A stretch of DNA of 6,200 nucleotides, taken from positions 1-6,200 of the forward strand of contig DATKCJ010000339.1 in NCBI GenBank assembly GCA_035513275.1. The letters run 5' to 3'. Of this stretch, positions 5,687-6,200 are shown in pieces; positions within the stretch are counted from its first letter, which is position 1, and every line of letters starts with the position of its first letter. The notes below the pieces were generated by a model. It ran no database searches. It was not told where the DNA came from and worked only from the letters and a program-made list of their open reading frames with translations. A program made the translations under genes and the position numbers. This stretch comes from DATKCJ01 sp035513275. GTDB lineage: Bacteria; Verrucomicrobiota; Verrucomicrobiia; Opitutales; Opitutaceae.

Positions 5687-5756
5687 GCACCGAAAAGCTG
5701 GCGGCGGCAGTCGCGACCGCTAGCTATGGGAGATGGACCGCAAGTTTCCTCCGAAA

Positions 5757-5808
5757 GGTAGCGTGCCTCTCGCCCGCCCTGAGCTTGTCGAACGGGCCGA
5801 GAGGCACG
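5757..5808 (+). repeat. REP-like hairpin R4 with enlarged apex
   Basis: GGTAG (5757-5761) leads into an 11-bp perfect stem, CGTGCCTCTCG (5762-5772) with CGAGAGGCACG (5798-5808). The stem continues by CCCG (5773-5776) with CGGG (5793-5796) across a single bulged C. The apex holds CCTGAGCTTGTCGAA (5778-5792), a string I recall as a frequent interspersed word in many bacterial genomes. The enlarged loop is unlike the short loops of most other copies. Confidence 0.75.
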
Positions 5809-5813
5809 AACGA

Positions 5814-5841
5814 CGCGCCCCTCGGAGATGGGCGCGCTACC
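5814..5841 (-). repeat. REP-like hairpin R5
   Basis: CGCGCCC (5814-5820) pairs with GGGCGCG (5830-5836) around CTCGGAGAT (5821-5829), followed by CTACC (5837-5841). The apex is the exact reverse complement of the R3 apex (3014-3022) while the stem differs. R4 and R5 form a pair with outward-lying ends GGTAGCG (5757-5763) and CGCTACC (5835-5841), an 85-bp unit. Confidence 0.78.
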
Positions 5842-5846
5842 TCAAA

Positions 5847-5879
5847 GCCAGCTCTGCTAGCCAGCAGAGGTGGCACTAC
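5847..5879 (-). repeat. REP-like hairpin R6
   Basis: GCCA (5847-5850) plus CTCTGCT (5852-5858) pair with AGCAGAG (5863-5869) plus TGGC (5871-5874), with one G/G mismatch and loop AGCC. ACTAC follows (5875-5879), giving a minus-strand GTAG head one base from the stem. Confidence 0.65.
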
Positions 5880-5949
5880 AGGGCCGAGAATCTTCCGAGT
5901 TGGAGTGCATTGCCCTCAAAACGCTTTGGTAGCCCGCAATCGTCAGGGA

Positions 5950-6002
5950 GTAGCGCGGGTCTCCCTGCTTCGCCGAGGCTTCGCAGGGCGCGTCGACCCG
6001 CG
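5950..6002 (+). repeat. REP-like hairpin R7
   Basis: GTAG (5950-5953) leads into CGCGGGTC (5954-5961) paired with GACCCGCG (5995-6002). Nested inside, CCCTGC (5963-5968) pairs with GCAGGG (5983-5988). The interior holds CTTCGCCGAG, also present in the post-tRNA repeat (1421-1430). A second GGTAG lies just upstream at 5928-5932, ahead of CCCGC/GCGGG (5933-5937, 5955-5959). Confidence 0.65.
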
Positions 6003-6004
6003 TC

Positions 6005-6027
6005 GGCAGGTCGTAGACCTGCCCTAC
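6005..6027 (-). repeat. REP-like hairpin R8
   Basis: A perfect 8-bp stem, GGCAGGTC (6005-6012) with GACCTGCC (6016-6023), has loop GTA and is followed directly by CTAC (6024-6027). It ends 7 nt before the start codon of the oxidoreductase gene, so it lies in the 5' leader or promoter of that gene. With R7 it repeats the outward-GTAG pair arrangement of R4/R5. Confidence 0.75.
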
Positions 6028-6034
6028 GTGTCAA

Positions 6035-6200
6035 ATGACCGCCTCCTCCCACTACGATGCGATCATCATCGGCGCCGGCATGTCGGGCCTGGCCGCCGGC
6101 ATCCGGCTCGCGCATTTCGGCAAACGCGTCGTCATCCTCGAGCGGCACAACGCGATCGGCGGGCTCAACAGCTTCTACAGCATCGACGGTCGCAAGTTCG
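6035..6200 (+). CDS. FAD-dependent oxidoreductase, phytoene desaturase/CrtI-like (3' partial)
   Basis: Only the first 55 residues are present; the gene runs off the right edge. They form a dinucleotide-binding Rossmann unit: Y-D-A-I-I-I-G-A-G-M-S-G-L-A-A-G (7-22) with G-x-G-x-x-G, then H-F-G-K-R-V-V-I-L-E-R-H (27-38) whose Glu36 should bind the FAD adenosine ribose, then I-G-G-L-N-S-F-Y (41-48), which resembles the G-G-x-x-x-S/T-F segment of phytoene desaturase, retinol saturase and related flavoproteins. In that family the enzymes desaturate, saturate or isomerise lipid or isoprenoid chains; the actual substrate is not visible here. The ATG at 6035 puts the Rossmann strand at residue 8, as usual. 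A terminator and five REP-like hairpins separate it from the KS-ACP pair, so it probably has its own promoter, yet its position and strand fit one pathway. A generic amine-oxidase-like flavoprotein is the alternative. Confidence 0.85.
   Translation, partial: MTASSHYDAIIIGAGMSGLAAGIRLAHFGKRVVILERHNAIGGLNSFYSIDGRKF

Noticed and set aside
1248..6027. CRISPR array
   Set aside because: The repeated elements are palindromes with differing sequences, irregular spacing and both orientations, not identical direct repeats with even spacers.
5733..6038. 101-codon plus-strand frame between the ACP and oxidoreductase genes
   Set aside because: It runs through five REP-like hairpins and overlaps the oxidoreductase start; it is repeat sequence read as codons.

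Overview
The window is GC-rich, has short intergenic gaps and mostly weak or absent Shine-Dalgarno sequences. Together with many GTAG-headed palindromes, a small signal-peptide Cys-rich protein and a KS/ACP/CrtI-like oxidoreductase set, this suggests an environmental Verrucomicrobiota-type bacterium. Planctomycetota cannot be excluded. This placement is an inference from style, not from a marker gene.

Layout. (1) 2-964: 3' part of a secreted or surface protein with a PxKF-like C-terminal domain, closed by a strong terminator (992-1024). (2) 1025-1342: no convincing gene; it holds a GC-rich hairpin and one palindromic repeat. (3) 1343-1418: tRNA-Ala(GGC) with encoded CCA, followed by a nested inverted-repeat block (1419-1540) and another hairpin (1554-1602). 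(4) 1700-1930: small exported Cys-rich protein with its own terminator (1956-1984). (5) 2101-2928: MscS-type mechanosensitive channel with an uncertain N-terminus. (6) 2929-3036: convergent gap filled by two face-to-face REP-like hairpins. (7) 4035-3037, minus strand: UDP-glucose 4-epimerase (galE). (8) 4119-5354 and 5371-5631: divergent operon of a FabF-type ketosynthase and an acyl carrier protein, ended by a UUCG-loop terminator. (9) 5632-6034: no gene, but five REP-like hairpins in a row. (10) 6035-6200: 5' end of a Rossmann-fold FAD oxidoreductase of the phytoene desaturase/CrtI-like type, cut by the window edge.

How the genes work together. The ketosynthase and ACP have intact catalytic residues and form a dedicated acyl-extension pair. 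With the oxidoreductase downstream they resemble the start of a specialised lipid or polyene cluster in which acyl-ACP chains are extended and then desaturated. The product cannot be named from this fragment. galE, mscS, the tRNA and the Cys-rich gene are probably unrelated neighbours.

The most interesting non-coding signal is a family of at least eight GTAG-headed hairpins. Their stem sequences differ while pairing is kept, and two copies share an identical 9-nt apex. They look like REP elements of the kind mobilised by RAYT (TnpA_REP) transposases. No such transposase is in the window.
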